A DNA stretch of 64,000 nucleotides, taken from contig NZ_JABSOE010000002.1 in the NCBI RefSeq assembly GCF_013618865.1, positions 1-64,000 of the forward strand, in the 5' to 3' direction. Positions within the stretch are counted from its first letter, which is position 1; each line of letters opens with the position of its first letter. Of this stretch, positions 41,805 through 52,798 are shown piece by piece. Below the pieces are notes generated by a model. The model was not told the origin of the DNA. It did not search any database and worked only from the letters and a program-made list of their open reading frames with translations. The stretch is from Phocaeicola faecicola. Its GTDB lineage: Bacteria; Bacteroidota; Bacteroidia; Bacteroidales; Bacteroidaceae. Position numbers and translations under genes: made by a program.

Positions 41805-41884
41805 AACCGCCATTGATGGGTCTCAGGCATTTCCAAACGGTGTTATCACGCGTTTGAATCCGTCTGATTCCATCAATGGCGGTT
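41805..41884 (-). terminator. Large stem-loop terminator of htpG
   Basis: 15-bp perfect stem AACCGCCATTGATGG (41805-41819) with CCATCAATGGCGGTT (41870-41884); the 50-base loop holds a smaller CAAACG/CGTTTG hairpin. On the minus strand the stem is followed by a T-rich tail (complement of 41790-41804). It stands 77 bases past the htpG stop. Confidence 0.65.
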
Positions 41885-41960
41885 CAATCATATCGGGTTC
41901 TCCGGCTAGGCTATGTCAGATTACCGGCCGGAGAAAAAGCATCCGAAAAACGTATACTTA

Positions 41961-44006
41961 TCAGATCATTTCAACGCTTCGTTTTACGAAGTTGGTCAGC
42001 GCTTCACCTTTCAGCATGTTATTCTGCAGCAAGGCAAGGTCAATCAGCTGATGTACCTTGTTATTGCCTGCAGCATATGTGCTGACAATTTCTTTCTTCA
42101 GGTTGTTCTGCGCTTCAATCTTCTTGTTCAGATCCTGGAGCTTGTCTTTGTCTGCAGTCGGAATTTCTTCCTCCTTCTTGCCAGCGTTAGCCTTGTCCAG
42201 TTCTGCTTTTTCAAGATTCAGCATTGCAAGTTCTGACTCAACCGGAACCAGTTTCTCTGCACAAGCCGATTCTGCATCTGCCAGAATTTCTTTTACCAGA
42301 CGGTGGTCGCTGTTCAATACCAGACTGAACATGTCAGGCATTTCTCCATAGAAGCTCATTCCCGGCTGGATGCTTGCCATCTCTTTCATACGGCGCATGT
42401 ATTCGGCCTGTGTGATGACAATTGGGGCCAAAGCTTCGCCCATCGGCTGGATTTCCACATGGAATTCTGTCTTTTCCAACTTAGGCAACTGTCCGCTGAA
42501 GATAGTAGAAAGCATTTCTGACTTGTCGTGTGACAATTCTTCGCCTTTCTCTGTATCTTTCACAATCAGACGGTCGATGACGTCGCTGTCCACACGGGTG
42601 AAGCGGCTCTTTTCCAGTTTGCGTTCCAAGAGGTTAATCATCGGAACATCCAACTGGCCGTCCATCAGCAATACATTGTATCCCTTGTTCTTGGCAGCGT
42701 CGATGTAAGTATACTGTTCGTCCAGATTATTGGCATACAGATAAATCAGATTACCTTCCTTATCAGTCTGGTTGTCCTTGATAAGGATCTGATATTCTTC
42801 CAGCGTATAATACTTCTTGTCAGTATCTTTCAGCAATACAAACTTGTTGGCCTTGTCATAGAAATCTTCCTGAGTCAGCATTCCGTAGTTGATGAAAATC
42901 TTCAGGTCATCCCATTTGTTTTCAAATTCCTGACGGTCGTTCTTGAAGATAGACTGCAGACGGTCGGCCACCTTCTTCGTAATGTATGTAGAAATCTTCT
43001 TGACATTAGAGTCGCTCTGCAGGTAAGAACGTGAAACGTTCAAAGGAATGTCCGGAGAATCGATTACTCCGTGCAACAATGTCAGGAAGTCAGGTACGAT
43101 ACCTTCTACTGAATCGGTTACATAAACCTGGTTGCAATACAACTGGATCTTGTTCTTCTGCAGATCGATGTTGCTCTTGATTTTCGGGAAGTAGAGCACA
43201 CCGGTCAGGTTGAACGGATAGTCCACATTCAGATGAATCCAGAACAAAGGTTCGTCAGACATCGGATACAGTTCACGATAGAAGTTCTTGTAATCCTCAT
43301 CCTTCAGTTCGCTCGGTTTTTTAGTCCAGATAGGGCAGGTATTGTTGATCAGGTTATCTTCTTCCGTCTCAACCTGCTTTCCGTCCTTCCATTCCTTTTT
43401 CTTTCCGAAAGCAACCGGAACAGCCAGGAAACGGCAGTATTTGTTCAGCAGGCCCTGAATACGAGATTCTTCCAGGAACTCCTTGCAGTCATCATCGATG
43501 TGAAGGATGATGTCTGTACCACGGTCGGCCTTTTCAGCTTCCTCCAAAGTAAACTCAGGACTACCGTCGCAGGTCCATCTTACTGCCGATGCATCTTCTT
43601 TATATGATTTGGTCAGGATTTCCACCTTCTTGGCAACCATGAAAGCCGAATAGAATCCCAGACCGAAGTGTCCGATGATGGCATTTGCATCGTCCTTGTA
43701 TTTTTCCAGGAAGTCATTGGCACCAGAGAAAGCAATCTGGTTGATGTATTTATCAATTTCCTCGGCAGTCAGACCGATACCACGGTCGGAAATCACAATT
43801 GTATCCTTGTCTACCTTGACACGTACGGTCAAATCACCCAGTTCACCCTTGAAATCACCTTTAGAAGCGTATGTCTTCAGTTTCTGAGTCGCATCCACTG
43901 CGTTTGACACCAATTCACGCAAGAAAATTTCATGGTCACTGTACAAGAATTTTTTAATGATGGGGAAGATGTTTTCTGTCGTTACCCCAATATTGCCTTT
44001 CTGCAT
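41961..44006 (-). CDS. htpG: Hsp90-family chaperone HtpG
   Basis: A 681-residue ATP-dependent chaperone. The N-terminal GHKL ATPase (1-230) has FLRELVSNAVDA, VISDRGIGLTAEEI and GHFGLGFYSAFMVA. A middle domain (260-490) carries PLFWIHLNVDYPF and the catalytic-loop VSRSYLQSD. The C-terminal dimerisation domain (500-681) includes a Lys/Glu-rich coiled segment (LNLEKAELDKANAGKKEEE) longer than in E. coli. It helps refold client proteins in stress. It follows clpC, another stress chaperone, with a terminator between them. Confidence 0.96.
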   Translation of the reverse strand: MQKGNIGVTTENIFPIIKKFLYSDHEIFLRELVSNAVDATQKLKTYASKGDFKGELGDLTVRVKVDKDTIVISDRGIGLTAEEIDKYINQIAFSGANDFLEKYKDDANAIIGHFGLGFYSAFMVAKKVEILTKSYKEDASAVRWTCDGSPEFTLEEAEKADRGTDIILHIDDDCKEFLEESRIQGLLNKYCRFLAVPVAFGKKKEWKDGKQVETEEDNLINNTCPIWTKKPSELKDEDYKNFYRELYPMSDEPLFWIHLNVDYPFNLTGVLYFPKIKSNIDLQKNKIQLYCNQVYVTDSVEGIVPDFLTLLHGVIDSPDIPLNVSRSYLQSDSNVKKISTYITKKVADRLQSIFKNDRQEFENKWDDLKIFINYGMLTQEDFYDKANKFVLLKDTDKKYYTLEEYQILIKDNQTDKEGNLIYLYANNLDEQYTYIDAAKNKGYNVLLMDGQLDVPMINLLERKLEKSRFTRVDSDVIDRLIVKDTEKGEELSHDKSEMLSTIFSGQLPKLEKTEFHVEIQPMGEALAPIVITQAEYMRRMKEMASIQPGMSFYGEMPDMFSLVLNSDHRLVKEILADAESACAEKLVPVESELAMLNLEKAELDKANAGKKEEEIPTADKDKLQDLNKKIEAQNNLKKEIVSTYAAGNNKVHQLIDLALLQNNMLKGEALTNFVKRSVEMI

Positions 44007-44074
44007 ATCTTTTATATTTTTAATTGTTTGACATAGTTTGACTGGAATCTGAAAATTCCACGTGCAAATTCATA

Positions 44075-44108
44075 CAAAAAAAATGCCAGACGAAACCGTC
44101 TGACATTT
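44075..44108 (-). terminator. Terminator of clpC
   Basis: 12-position stem AAATGCCAGACG (44081-44092) with CGTCTGACATTT (44097-44108), one mismatch, AAAC loop, then a long T tract on the minus strand. Confidence 0.8.
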
Positions 44109-44136
44109 TGTCTGCTTTATACAGGTTTATCGGGAT

Positions 44137-46671
44137 TTATTCTTCCGCTGAAACTATTTTCATGGACAATCCGTCTCCTGCCTCGTTTTTGCTGACATGA
44201 ATGATTCTTCCTTCAGGCAGATCTTCACTCAGCAGCAAGTCGGACAGGCCGTCTTCGATGTGCGACTGTATGGCACGTTTCAATGGCCGGGCTCCAAACT
44301 GCGGATCGTATCCCTGGGCAACCAGGAACTGCTTGGCGTCATCAGAAAGAATCATCTGATAACCAAGCTCGTTGATCCGTTTATACAACTTGCTCAGTTC
44401 GATGTCTACAATCTTTCCGATAGCCTGTTCATCCAGTGTATCGAAGGTAATGATTTCGTCCAGACGATTCAGGAATTCCGGAGAGAACGACTGATTCAGA
44501 GCCTTGGTAATGATTGACCGTGAGCGTTCCTTTTCCATACCGCTGTCGTGCGACAGGAAACCGATGCCTCTGTCGAAATCCTTCAGGCGGCGCGAACCTA
44601 CGTTCGAAGTCATGATAATCACCGTATTCTTGAAATCGATGACACGTCCATAACTGTCCGTCAACCGTCCTTCATCCATCACCTGGAGCAGCAGGTTGTA
44701 CACCTCGTTGTGCGCTTTTTCAATTTCATCAAGCAGGATGATGGAGTAGGGCTTACGGCGCACCTTCTCCGTCAGTTGTCCTCCTTCTTCGTAACCGACG
44801 TATCCCGGGGGAGCTCCCACCAGACGAGAGACATTGAACTTATCCATGTATTCACTCATGTCAATCCGGATAAGGGCATCGGCCGATCCGAACATTTCCT
44901 TTGCCAACTCCTTCGCCAGCAGCGTCTTTCCCACACCCGTAGGTCCGAGGAACAGGAAGGTACCGATCGGACGGTTAGGATCCTTCAATCCGATACGACT
45001 TCTGCGTATGGCCTTTACCAGTGTCTCCACCGCCTTGTCCTGTGCGATTACACAGTCCTGCAAGCGTTCCTTCATGTGTCTCAGACGGGCACTTTCGGCC
45101 TGAGCCATACGCTGTACCGGAATGCCGGACATCATAGAGACCACTTCGGCTATCTGCATTTCATCTACTGTCTCTTTCTTGTCCTTCATGCTTTCTTCCC
45201 AGCGCTGCTTCATCACCTCCAGGTCGTCAATCATCGACTTTTCCTTATCGCGGAAACTGGCTGCCAGTTCGAAATCCTGCAGACGCACGGCCTCCATCTT
45301 GCTGGAGCGTACCTCTTCAATCTCCCGTTCCTGCTGCTCGATTTCCTGCGGCACCTTTATATTAATAAGGTGTACCCTCGATCCGGCTTCATCCAGGATA
45401 TCGATTGCCTTGTCCGGGAAATTACGGTCGGTCACATAGCGGTCTGCCAATTTGACACATGCCTCTATGGCTTCCGGCGTATAAGAGACATTATGATGCT
45501 CCTCGTACTTGTCCTTGATGTTGTTCAATATCTGCAAAGTCTCCTCGGCCGAAGTCGGTTCCACAATGATTTTCTGGAAACGACGCTCCAGCGCCCCGTC
45601 TTTTTCGATGTTCTTCCGGTACTCATCCAGGGTAGTGGCCCCGATACACTGCATTTCTCCCCGTGCCAAAGCCGGCTTGAGCATATTGGCAGCATCCATG
45701 GAGCCCGCAGCCGAACCAGCACCGACAATGTTGTGTATTTCATCGATGAACAGGATGATGTCCGGATTCTTTCTCAGTTCGTTGATAATCGAACGGATAC
45801 GCTCCTCAAACTGACCGCGGTACTTGGTTCCGGCCACTACAGCCGTCATATCCAGGGCCATCAGACGCTTGTTGAACAGTACCCGTGACACCTTTTTCTC
45901 CACAATCCGGAGTGCCAGTCCCTCTACGATGGCCGATTTTCCCACACCCGGCTCACCGATCAGAATCGGGTTGTTCTTCTTTCTGCGGCTCAATATCTGT
46001 GCCAGTCTTTCGATTTCCTTCTCACGGCCTACCACCGGGTCCAGCTTGCCCTCAGCAGCTGCTCTTGTCATATCGATACCGAACGACTCCAGTACCGGAG
46101 TGTCGTTCTGCGAACTCGTTTTCTGTTCATTCACCCGTTGGGAAGCCCCTGCATTGCTATTTCCGGACGAAGTCGGACGACGGGGAAAATCATCGTCATC
46201 TTCCTCATCGTCAAAATCCAGTCCTCCCTTCGGATTGGACTTCGGAACCAGCTGGTCCATGATTTTGGCATAGGTCACCTGACAAGCTTCCAGTACGTTG
46301 GAAGCCAGGCTCTGCTTTTCCCTCATGATGGCCAGCAACAGATGTTCCGTATCTGCCACCGGAGCTTTCAGCATACGGGCCTCGAGGATGCTGATCTTGA
46401 TGATTTTTGAAGCCTCATTATTGAAGCTCAGTTCATTCAAGTCCACGGCATCTCCCTGTCCGCCAGTTGAAAGTTCACTTTCTATATCTCGCTTAATCTT
46501 TTGTATATCAACGTGTAAATCCTTCAGCACCTGCACTGCCTTTCCTTCTCCCTCACGAAGAATTCCCAGCAGCAGATGTTCCGGTCCGATATAGTTGTTT
46601 CCCAACCGTCCGGCCTCTTCTCTGCTGAATTGTATTACATCGGATACCCTTTGTGAAAATTGATTTCCCAT
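44137..46671 (-). CDS. clpC: ATP-dependent Clp protease ATP-binding subunit ClpC
   Basis: An 844-residue AAA+ unfoldase that feeds proteins to ClpP. Two Clp N repeats occupy 1-150 ([20 protein letters not shown], split for length). AAA-1 has [15 protein letters not shown], the middle region has the UVR-like coiled segment [15 protein letters not shown] that marks ClpC rather than ClpB, and AAA-2 has [17 protein letters not shown] Ser/Asn-rich linker with a run of Asp/Glu lies at about 155-195. I chose ATG 46671 ([13 protein letters not shown]), the normal ClpC start. It is divergent from gyrA and upstream of htpG. Confidence 0.95.
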   Translation of the reverse strand: MGNQFSQRVSDVIQFSREEAGRLGNNYIGPEHLLLGILREGEGKAVQVLKDLHVDIQKIKRDIESELSTGGQGDAVDLNELSFNNEASKIIKISILEARMLKAPVADTEHLLLAIMREKQSLASNVLEACQVTYAKIMDQLVPKSNPKGGLDFDDEEDDDDFPRRPTSSGNSNAGASQRVNEQKTSSQNDTPVLESFGIDMTRAAAEGKLDPVVGREKEIERLAQILSRRKKNNPILIGEPGVGKSAIVEGLALRIVEKKVSRVLFNKRLMALDMTAVVAGTKYRGQFEERIRSIINELRKNPDIILFIDEIHNIVGAGSAAGSMDAANMLKPALARGEMQCIGATTLDEYRKNIEKDGALERRFQKIIVEPTSAEETLQILNNIKDKYEEHHNVSYTPEAIEACVKLADRYVTDRNFPDKAIDILDEAGSRVHLINIKVPQEIEQQEREIEEVRSSKMEAVRLQDFELAASFRDKEKSMIDDLEVMKQRWEESMKDKKETVDEMQIAEVVSMMSGIPVQRMAQAESARLRHMKERLQDCVIAQDKAVETLVKAIRRSRIGLKDPNRPIGTFLFLGPTGVGKTLLAKELAKEMFGSADALIRIDMSEYMDKFNVSRLVGAPPGYVGYEEGGQLTEKVRRKPYSIILLDEIEKAHNEVYNLLLQVMDEGRLTDSYGRVIDFKNTVIIMTSNVGSRRLKDFDRGIGFLSHDSGMEKERSRSIITKALNQSFSPEFLNRLDEIITFDTLDEQAIGKIVDIELSKLYKRINELGYQMILSDDAKQFLVAQGYDPQFGARPLKRAIQSHIEDGLSDLLLSEDLPEGRIIHVSKNEAGDGLSMKIVSAEE

Positions 46672-46851
46672 AACGTTAAAATTAATGTTTCGTATACACA
46701 TAATTATAAATGCGTACCTTATTTAAGTTTACAGCAAATTTCATGCCATAGCAATCGTTTTTCATCAGGTTTCCTACATTTTTATGATACGAGGTACATA
46801 GTTTCCATATTTAACCTCTCAAAAAGCCAATTTAAAACTTATCGGAATTGT

Positions 46852-46882
46852 TTTGTCAATTCAATAAAAAGTAGTACTTTAG
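46852..46882 (+). promoter_or_regulatory. gyrA promoter
   Basis: TTTG at 46852-46855, 19-base spacer, TACTTTAG at 46875-46882 (one base off the TAnnTTTG consensus). The leader is about 43 bases. Confidence 0.65.
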
Positions 46883-46931
46883 CATAGTTTTTAGCAAACT
46901 AGCGAGATATAACAATAAATAATTTGTTTAA

Positions 46932-49505
46932 ATGCAAGAACAAGACAGAATTATAAAAATCAACATCGAGGAAGAAATGCAGAAGTCCTATATCGACTAC
47001 TCAATGTCGGTAATCGTGGCACGTGCGCTTCCAGATGTCAGAGACGGTTTCAAGCCGGTACATCGCCGTATATTATACGGAATGATGGAACTGGGAAATA
47101 CCTCGGATAAACCTTATAAAAAAGCAGCCAGAATTGTCGGTGAAGTATTGGGTAAATATCACCCGCACGGTGACTCTTCCGTATACGGCGCGCTGGTCCG
47201 CATGGCACAGGATTGGGCAATGCGTTACCCTCTGGTCGACGGACAGGGAAACTTCGGTTCTGTAGACGGAGACAGCCCGGCTGCGATGCGTTATACAGAA
47301 GCACGCCTGAAGAAACTGGGAGAGGAGATGATGCAGGATCTTTACAAGGAGACTGTAGACTTCACCAACAACTTCGACGATACCCTGAAAGAACCTACTG
47401 TAATGCCTACCCGTATTCCGAACCTGCTGGTCAACGGAGCATCCGGTATTGCGGTGGGTATGGCTACCAATATGCCTACCCACAATCTTTCGGAAGTAAT
47501 CGATGCGTGCGTGGCGTTCATCGACAACAACGAGATTGATGTCGAAGGACTGATGCAGTATATCAAGGCTCCTGATTTCCCGACCGGAGGTTATATCTAC
47601 GGAATCAGCGGCGTGCGTGATGCGTACGAGACAGGACGTGGACGTGTGGTAATGCGTGCGAAGACAGAAATCGAAACGCATCCTACACACGACAAGATTG
47701 TGGTTCACGAAATCCCTTACGGTGTCAACAAGAGAGAGTTGATTGAGAACATCGCCGCGCTGGTCAATGAAAAGAAAATTGAAGGAATCTCATATGTCAA
47801 CGACGAGAGTGACCGCGAAGGTATGCGTATCGTAATCGATGTAAAACGCGATGCCAATGCCAGCGTGGTACTGAACAAGTTGTTTAAGATGACAGCCTTG
47901 CAGACGTCGTTCGGTGTAAACAACATTGCACTGGTTCACGGACGTCCGAAGTTGCTGAATCTGAAAGAACTGATCAAGCTGTTCGTCGACCACCGTCATG
48001 AAGTGGTAATCCGCCGTACCCAGTTCGATTTGCGTAAGGCTAAAGAACGTGCGCACATCCTGGAAGGACTGATCATTGCTTCCGACAACATCGATGAGGT
48101 AATCCGCATCATCCGTGCGGCCAAGACTCCGAACGAAGCAATTGCCAACCTGACTGAGCGTTTCCAACTTTCAGAAGTTCAGGCAAGAGCCATCGTTGAA
48201 ATGCGTCTCCGCCAGCTGACAGGACTGATGCAGGATCAGTTGCACGCCGAATACGAGGAACTGATGAAGCAGATTGCTTACTTCGAAGAAATCCTGACCA
48301 ACGACGAACTCTGTAAGAAGGTAATCAAGGACGAACTGATTGAAGTAAAAGAAAAATACGGTGATCCGCGCCGTTCTGAAATCGTGTATGCATCGGAAGA
48401 ATTCAATCCGGAAGACTTCTATGCTGACGATGAAATGGTCATCACCATCTCTCACCTGGGATACATCAAGCGTACTCCGTTGTCGGAATTCCGCGCACAG
48501 AACAGGGGAGGTGTCGGTTCGAAGGGAAGCGAAACCCGTGACGAAGACTTTATCGAACATATCTACCCGGCCACCATGCACAATACCATGATGTTCTTTA
48601 CACAGAAAGGTAAGTGCTACTGGCTGAAAGTGTACGAGATACCGGAAGGCAACAAGACTTCAAAGGGCAGAGCCATCCAGAACTTGCTGAACATTGACTC
48701 TGACGATGTGGTTACGGCTTATCTGCGTGTCAAGAACCTGAACGATACGGCATTCATCAACAGCCATTATGTATTGTTCTGTACCAAGAACGGTGTCATC
48801 AAGAAGACATTGCTCGAACAGTATTCACGTCCGCGCCAAAACGGTGTGAACGCCATTACTATCCGTGAGGACGACCGCGTGATTGAGGTGAGAATGACCA
48901 ACGGAAACAACGAAATCGTGATTGCCAACCGTAACGGCCGTGCCATCCGCTTCCACGAAAGTGCTGTCCGCGAAATGGGACGTACCGCAACCGGTGTAAG
49001 GGGTATTACGCTCGACGAAGACGGCAACGATGAAGTAATCGGTATGATTTGCATCAAGAATCCATTGGAAGAGACCATCATGGTGGTTTCAGAAAACGGA
49101 TACGGAAAACGTTCGGACATCGAAGACTACCGCAAGACCAACCGTGGAGGTAAGGGTGTGAAGACATTGAGCATCACTGAGAAGACGGGTAATCTGGTGG
49201 CTATCAAGTCAGTAACGGATGCCAACGACCTGATGATCATCAACAAGTCGGGTATTACGATTCGTCTGAAAGTGGCAGATGTCCGGATTATGGGACGTGC
49301 TACTCAGGGAGTCCGGCTGATTGACCTGGAAAAACGGAATGACCAGATCGGTTCTGTCTGCAAGGTAACTTCTGAAGCAGAGGAAGAAGAAGCACTGGCA
49401 GAAGGTGAAACAGTTGCAGAAAACAACGAAGCACCGGCAGTAGGAGAGGTCAATACCGATTCACAGGCCCCGGCATCTGACAATGATGAAGAGACCAAAA
49501 ACTAG
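46932..49505 (+). CDS. gyrA: DNA gyrase subunit A
   Basis: An 857-residue topoisomerase II subunit that cuts and rejoins DNA for negative supercoiling. The N-terminal winged helix and tower contain the quinolone region [19 protein letters not shown] and the catalytic Tyr in [12 protein letters not shown]. The C-terminal beta-pinwheel starts near residue 510 with the GyrA box [11 protein letters not shown] and has six blades. The last 45 residues are acidic (Glu/Ala-rich), a known modulator of supercoiling. The quinolone-region residues look like Bacteroidetes wild type. A TPR protein gene follows 33 bases later. A relic of residues about 613-640 lies at 41.6 kb. Confidence 0.97.
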   Translation: MQEQDRIIKINIEEEMQKSYIDYSMSVIVARALPDVRDGFKPVHRRILYGMMELGNTSDKPYKKAARIVGEVLGKYHPHGDSSVYGALVRMAQDWAMRYPLVDGQGNFGSVDGDSPAAMRYTEARLKKLGEEMMQDLYKETVDFTNNFDDTLKEPTVMPTRIPNLLVNGASGIAVGMATNMPTHNLSEVIDACVAFIDNNEIDVEGLMQYIKAPDFPTGGYIYGISGVRDAYETGRGRVVMRAKTEIETHPTHDKIVVHEIPYGVNKRELIENIAALVNEKKIEGISYVNDESDREGMRIVIDVKRDANASVVLNKLFKMTALQTSFGVNNIALVHGRPKLLNLKELIKLFVDHRHEVVIRRTQFDLRKAKERAHILEGLIIASDNIDEVIRIIRAAKTPNEAIANLTERFQLSEVQARAIVEMRLRQLTGLMQDQLHAEYEELMKQIAYFEEILTNDELCKKVIKDELIEVKEKYGDPRRSEIVYASEEFNPEDFYADDEMVITISHLGYIKRTPLSEFRAQNRGGVGSKGSETRDEDFIEHIYPATMHNTMMFFTQKGKCYWLKVYEIPEGNKTSKGRAIQNLLNIDSDDVVTAYLRVKNLNDTAFINSHYVLFCTKNGVIKKTLLEQYSRPRQNGVNAITIREDDRVIEVRMTNGNNEIVIANRNGRAIRFHESAVREMGRTATGVRGITLDEDGNDEVIGMICIKNPLEETIMVVSENGYGKRSDIEDYRKTNRGGKGVKTLSITEKTGNLVAIKSVTDANDLMIINKSGITIRLKVADVRIMGRATQGVRLIDLEKRNDQIGSVCKVTSEAEEEEALAEGETVAENNEAPAVGEVNTDSQAPASDNDEETKN

Positions 49506-49538
49506 ATTGAATATTTGTATTACTAAATTTAAACCATT

Positions 49539-50756
49539 ATGAAAAAAGTATTATTATCTACAGCTTTGATACTGAGCGCATGTGCAATCTCTGCACAGGA
49601 AAGCGTAGTAAAGGAAGCTAAATCAGCAAAGAGTGATCCTGTGAAAGCCGCTCAGATCATCGAACCGGCTTTGGTTGATCCTTCTACAGCCAACGATCCT
49701 GAAACATGGAAACTGGCCGGAGATTTTCAGAAGTCAATCTATGACGAAGAAAATATGAAACTTTATTTGCCGGGCGGACAGGCTGATACAGCTAAATTGT
49801 ATAACAGCTTGGTAAAAATGTTCGAATACTACCTCAAATGTGATGAAGTAGAACAGGCTAAGGTACAGAGCGGCGAACTGAAGAAGGCAAAACTGAGAAA
49901 GAAACTGGGTAAGACATTGGCTAGCGTTCGTCCGAACCTGACTAACGGTGGATCTGATGCTTACAACGCTGGTAACTATGCGAAGGCTCTGCAGTTCTTC
50001 GGAATGTACGTAGATGCAGCTAATCATCCTGTATTCACTGACGAAGAAAGCGTAAAGAACGACACACTGACTCCGCTGATTGCATGTTATGCATCATTGG
50101 CTGCCAACTCATTGAATGACAAGGCTGCAGTTATCAAATATGCAACTTTGGGTAAACAGCACAAAGAAGAAGGTTACAGAGCATTGATGTGCCTGGCTGA
50201 AGCTTACGGTAAGGGTGAAAACACAGACTCTGTACAGTGGCTGGCTGCTATCAAGGAAGGTACTGAAAGATTCCCGTCACAGGAATACTTCATCGGTAAC
50301 CTGATGGACTACTATATCCAGAAAGGCAAGATCGATGAAGGTCTGGCTGAAATCGACGCTGTTTTGGCTAAGAATGAAACTCCGTACTTCCTGTATGTAA
50401 AAGGTGTACTGCAGTACGAAAAGAAAGCTTACGACGATGCTATCGCTACATTCAATGCAATCATTGCAAAGAACAGTGATTTCGTAGCTGAAGCATATTC
50501 TAAGATCGGTGACTGCTATTTCTTCCCGGCTCAGGTAATCGTTGAAGAAAACGGTACTTTGCCAATGGACGATCCTAAGTACACTGCAAACGAAGCTAAG
50601 ATTAAGGAATTGTACGAAAAGGCAAGACCTAACTACGAAAAGGCTAAAGAACTGAAACCGGACAACAGACAGTTGTGGGGTCAGTACTTGCTGAATATCT
50701 ACTGGAAACTGAACAAGGCTGAATACGATGCTTTGGAAAAAGAATTGACTCGATAA
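49539..50756 (+). CDS. Exported tetratricopeptide repeat protein
   Basis: A 405-residue protein with a signal peptide (1-19, cleavage after AISAQ) and helical TPR-type repeats over the rest (for example YVKGVLQYEKKAYDDAIATF and ALQFFGMYVDAA). Codon choice is biased to few codons (AAC, GGT, GCT, TAC), unlike most neighbours, which suggests high expression. It has no enzymatic motif. It follows gyrA by 33 bases without a visible terminator, so it may be partly co-transcribed, and it ends in a strong terminator. Function unknown; periplasmic or outer membrane scaffold is likely. Confidence 0.85.
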   Translation: MKKVLLSTALILSACAISAQESVVKEAKSAKSDPVKAAQIIEPALVDPSTANDPETWKLAGDFQKSIYDEENMKLYLPGGQADTAKLYNSLVKMFEYYLKCDEVEQAKVQSGELKKAKLRKKLGKTLASVRPNLTNGGSDAYNAGNYAKALQFFGMYVDAANHPVFTDEESVKNDTLTPLIACYASLAANSLNDKAAVIKYATLGKQHKEEGYRALMCLAEAYGKGENTDSVQWLAAIKEGTERFPSQEYFIGNLMDYYIQKGKIDEGLAEIDAVLAKNETPYFLYVKGVLQYEKKAYDDAIATFNAIIAKNSDFVAEAYSKIGDCYFFPAQVIVEENGTLPMDDPKYTANEAKIKELYEKARPNYEKAKELKPDNRQLWGQYLLNIYWKLNKAEYDALEKELTR

Positions 50757-50800
50757 GATATTCGGAGATATTCCAAGTAGAATATAAATCATAGATAAGG

Positions 50801-50846
50801 AAGAATCCTGGGACGGAAATTTTCATCGTCTCAGGATTCTTTTTTT
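50801..50846 (+). terminator. Terminator after the TPR gene
   Basis: GAATCCTGGGACG (50803-50815) pairs with CGTCTCAGGATTC (50827-50839), then eight T residues. Confidence 0.85.
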
Positions 50847-51245
50847 ATATCTGCTCATTTCGAGATTCCCTGACAAATGCAGACAGACAGTAAAGATTCC
50901 GGAAAATTTGATGCGAATGGCATTGAATGCAGAATTACGCAACGGTGCGAGAATTTAAAATTCACGGCCGAATACACATTTTGTTTCAAAAATTAAAATC
51001 TCACGCATTCTGATTTTGGGAGAAAAATAGGGAAATCTTAGCGTCCGCGGGAAAGTCAATGAAAAAACACCCAGGAAAGCTGTGCGTTGAAGAAGGAGGG
51101 AGAATTCCCAAAATCTAATTAAACATAATACGGATTATATTATAAAAGGAGGGATTCTTTCAGGGAATACGATATCATAAGATTGGGATATCCTAAATAA
51201 GACTAAGGCATAATTACTAAGATATCCATCCAGACAATCAGGCAT
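50847..51245. other. Long intergenic stretch, no gene seen
   Basis: About 400 bases between two convergent terminators, A/T-rich with many stops. GGGATATCCTA near 51187 and TAAGATATCC near 51219 are weakly inverted. I see no RNA gene, repeat copy or protein. Confidence 0.5.
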
Positions 51246-51290
51246 AAAAAAACGGCAGGTATCACCGGATTCCGTATGATACCTGCCGTT
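51246..51290 (-). terminator. Terminator of the EamA transporter gene
   Basis: 14-bp perfect stem AACGGCAGGTATCA (51251-51264) with TGATACCTGCCGTT (51277-51290), followed on the minus strand by seven T residues. Confidence 0.85.
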
Positions 51291-51301
51291 GAGTAATAAA
51301 A

Positions 51302-52192
51302 TCATCTTTTTGTTTTCAGAATCATAAAGACAATGGCAACTACCGAAAGCAGAATGCCTACAATAATATTCGTCGTAAGTGGTTCTCCAAACACAATGGT
51401 TCCAATCAGGATGGCCGTTACCGGTTCGAAAACCCCCAGTACAGAAGCCTTCGTAGCTCCGATGTTACGGGTAGCAACTGCCAGTGTAGCCGTGGAAACT
51501 ACCGTTGGAAGAACCGCCAGTCCGACCAGGTTCAGCCATGCCCAATCGCCTGTCAATCCGTCAGTTATATTGATTCCTGAAAAATTTATCTTCGTCAGAA
51601 AGACAATGGCTCCCACCATCAGCGCATAAAACGTCAGCAGACTGTTGGATATGTTGCTGATGGTTTTGCTACGGTTGATGATGACAATGAACAACGCATA
51701 AACCAAGGCCGAAGCCAGGGAAAGAATCACCCCGATCGGATCGACAGTCTGCGAAGAATCACTTTGAGTCATGATGACCACTCCCACGAAAGTCAGGAAA
51801 ATAGAAAGCCATACCGGCCAGGAAGGAACGACCCTGAGAAAAACCATGATGATGGCCACCAGAACCGGATATAGAAAAACGAGTGTGGTAGCCAGCCCGG
51901 AAGCAATATAGTGGTAAGCCTCGAACAGGAATGCACTGCTTGCCGTATAGAGCAAGCCCAGAACCAGCAATACCCCCGCCTGCTTCCACGAAATTCTGAA
52001 ACTTTGTCTGCTCAATAATAAGAAGAGTCCCAAGAACAAGACAGCAATGGAATAGCGGAAAAACAATATGGATTCAATCGCTGCACCATCCTGCATTAAA
52101 GGAACCCCAAACAAGGGATTCAATCCATAGGTTATACCGGTAATGATTCCTGCCGGATAGCCAATAATCGCATTTCTACTGATATTTTTCAT
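51302..52192 (-). CDS. EamA (DMT) family transporter
   Basis: A 296-residue inner membrane transporter of the drug/metabolite superfamily. About ten hydrophobic helices form two EamA repeats (roughly 10-140 and 155-290). The second repeat includes ALVYALFIVIINRSK and the conserved FEPVTAILIGTIVFGEPLT segment near the end, typical of EamA proteins. The substrate cannot be read from sequence; relatives export amino acids or metabolites. It is a single-gene unit with its own terminator. Confidence 0.88.
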   Translation of the reverse strand: MKNISRNAIIGYPAGIITGITYGLNPLFGVPLMQDGAAIESILFFRYSIAVLFLGLFLLLSRQSFRISWKQAGVLLVLGLLYTASSAFLFEAYHYIASGLATTLVFLYPVLVAIIMVFLRVVPSWPVWLSIFLTFVGVVIMTQSDSSQTVDPIGVILSLASALVYALFIVIINRSKTISNISNSLLTFYALMVGAIVFLTKINFSGINITDGLTGDWAWLNLVGLAVLPTVVSTATLAVATRNIGATKASVLGVFEPVTAILIGTIVFGEPLTTNIIVGILLSVVAIVFMILKTKR

Positions 52193-52465
52193 ATTTATAT
52201 GTATAAGATTTTTTTACTGTATTGCCTGTCAGGCATCCGTCTGATTTTTAAGCCATGCAAAGTCACGTTATTCTTCTCCCTGGTATGTGCCTCATTATCC
52301 GAAGCTTATGCGTCATTCCGATGCCGTATAACCTCCTATCGGCAGCATTCTCAGTCGACCTTCCTACCATCCCGGAAGGCCGCTCCCCTACTGTCTTCGC
52401 TTATGGATTCCCACACACACTAAAAACCCGACTGATTCTTGTCATTCTTTCAAAAGACAGTCCAA
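52193..52465. other. Intergenic stretch without a gene
   Basis: No supported gene between the transporter and tRNA-Pro. Open frames on the plus strand have no family content and poor starts. Confidence 0.5.
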
Positions 52466-52510
52466 ATAAAAAGATGGGCAACCCAATATAATCTGGATTG
52501 TCCATCTTTT
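52466..52510 (-). terminator. Terminator downstream of tRNA-Pro
   Basis: Minus-strand stem AAAAGATGGACAA with TTGCCCATCTTTT, then TTATTTGG, starting five bases past the tRNA 3' end. Confidence 0.65.
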
Positions 52511-52514
52511 ACTG

Positions 52515-52589
52515 TCGGGGTACCAGGATTCGAACCTGGGACCCCCTGCTCCCAAAGCAGGTGCGCTAACCGGACTGCGCTACACCCCG
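52515..52589 (-). tRNA. tRNA-Pro (anticodon TGG)
   Basis: The minus strand folds into a complete cloverleaf of 75 bases: acceptor arm CGGGGTG with TACCCCG, D arm GCGCAGTCCGGTTAGCGC, anticodon arm with CTTTGGGAG (anticodon TGG), and T arm GGTTCGAATCC. The discriminator base is A and CCA is not encoded. It reads proline CCN codons, mainly CCA/CCG. Confidence 0.96.
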
Positions 52590-52696
52590 AATCATTTGCT
52601 CTTCTTTTCAAAAGCGGTGCAAAGATACGCAATTCATCGGAAATATACAAACAGATACTGAAATAAATTATAATATTTCACGTTCCGTCTGCAAAT

Positions 52697-52798
52697 TCCT
52701 CATTATGTTTCAGAGAAAAGATGGCGAGCTTTTTGGGAAAAGACCGCCATCTTTTTCAAAAAGGCTGCGAGCTTTTCCCGATTCCATCATTATGCGTT
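52697..52798. repeat. Palindromic intergenic repeat, copy C
   Basis: Related to copies A and B by AAAAGATGGCGAGCTTTT, GACCGCCATCTTTTT and AAAGGCTGCGAGCTTTT modules and by the end CCATCATTATGCGTT. The left end (TCCTCATTATGTTTC) has the same orientation as the right end rather than the opposite one, so the copy is rearranged. Its right end supplies the last codons and the stop of the HAD gene. Confidence 0.65.

Noticed and set aside
44548-45888. Long open frame (446 codons) opposite clpC
   Set aside because: Antisense shadow of a strongly conserved gene; composition is typical of a reverse frame.
52255-52491. Plus-strand frames between the EamA gene and tRNA-Pro
   Set aside because: No ribosome site, no family content, and one overlaps the tRNA terminator.
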